Below are positions 5,976-6,028 of a DNA stretch of 6,028 nt, piece by piece. The notes under the pieces were generated by a model. It was given only the letters and a program-made list of their open reading frames with translations. It was not told the origin of the DNA and did no database searches. The DNA lies in the NCBI GenBank assembly GCA_020438665.1, contig JAGQUE010000660.1, forward strand, positions 1-6,028. The letters run 5' to 3'. Each line of letters starts with the position of its first letter. Positions within the stretch are counted from its first letter, which is position 1. The stretch comes from Nocardioidaceae bacterium (lineage in GTDB: Bacteria; Actinomycetota; Actinomycetes; Propionibacteriales; Nocardioidaceae). The position numbers and the translations under genes are program-made.

Positions 5976-6028
5976 GAATCTATCGCCACCTCGTGTCGGC
6001 GGCGTGCCCAGCGTGAAACCTCCCTGTG
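5976..6028 (-). promoter_or_regulatory. Leader and RBS of the acetyltransferase gene
   Basis: The 53 nt before the ATG contain GAGGTGG (5992-5986), whose end lies ten bases from the start and is the probable Shine-Dalgarno. A stronger-looking AGGGAGG (6025-6019) has no ATG, GTG or TTG at a useful distance, so it is either fortuitous or related to something upstream. No -10/-35 pair is recognisable; the promoter probably lies outside the window. Confidence 0.5.

Noticed and set aside
5977..6028. Second Shine-Dalgarno (AGGGAGG) suggesting a leader peptide before the acetyltransferase gene
   Set aside because: No ATG, GTG or TTG lies at usable spacing after it. The only short frame (GTG to a TGA overlapping the main ATG) is five codons long and poorly placed.

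Overview
The window looks like ordinary chromosomal DNA from a very GC-rich actinobacterium. Codon third positions are mostly G or C, no TTT Phe codon is visible, GTG starts are used, and all four proteins resemble actinobacterial families. A lineage near Intrasporangiaceae/Dermatophilaceae (Micrococcales) or Nocardioides-type Propionibacteriales is plausible, but this comes from protein character alone. There is no mobile element, RNA gene or CRISPR array.

All four real genes lie on the minus strand and nearly fill the window, so transcription runs from right to left. First (5975 to 3213) is a 920-residue protein: an N-terminal GNAT acetyltransferase domain fused to a complete NDP-forming acyl-CoA synthetase-like body. 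This is the Pat-type protein lysine acetyltransferase architecture, with the GNAT domain at the N-terminus as in Streptomyces PatA. After an 89-nt gap with one conspicuous AT-rich patch comes a 12-helix MFS transporter (3123 to 1819). It is followed after 13 nt by a DUF5998-type protein (1805 to 1218), and after 16 nt by a cytosolic alkaline-phosphatase-superfamily (nucleotide pyrophosphatase/phosphodiesterase-like) enzyme (1201 to 62). The last three genes look like one tightly packed operon, possibly extended by read-through from the acetyltransferase gene.

The left end (1-61), downstream of the phosphodiesterase gene, holds a 22-bp tandem repeat that may run off the window. The right end (5976-6028) holds the ribosome binding site and part of the leader of the acetyltransferase gene.

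No shared pathway is proven. The best-supported functions are acyl-CoA-linked protein acetylation (GNAT fusion) and phosphodiester or phosphomonoester hydrolysis. The transporter substrate and the DUF5998 role are unknown. The points most worth a second look are the apparently dead ATP-grasp half of the acetyltransferase fusion, a small hairpin that fills the DUF5998/phosphodiesterase gap and covers the Shine-Dalgarno, the 22-bp repeat, a Cys/His motif in DUF5998, and an unexpected preference for the Tyr codon TAT.
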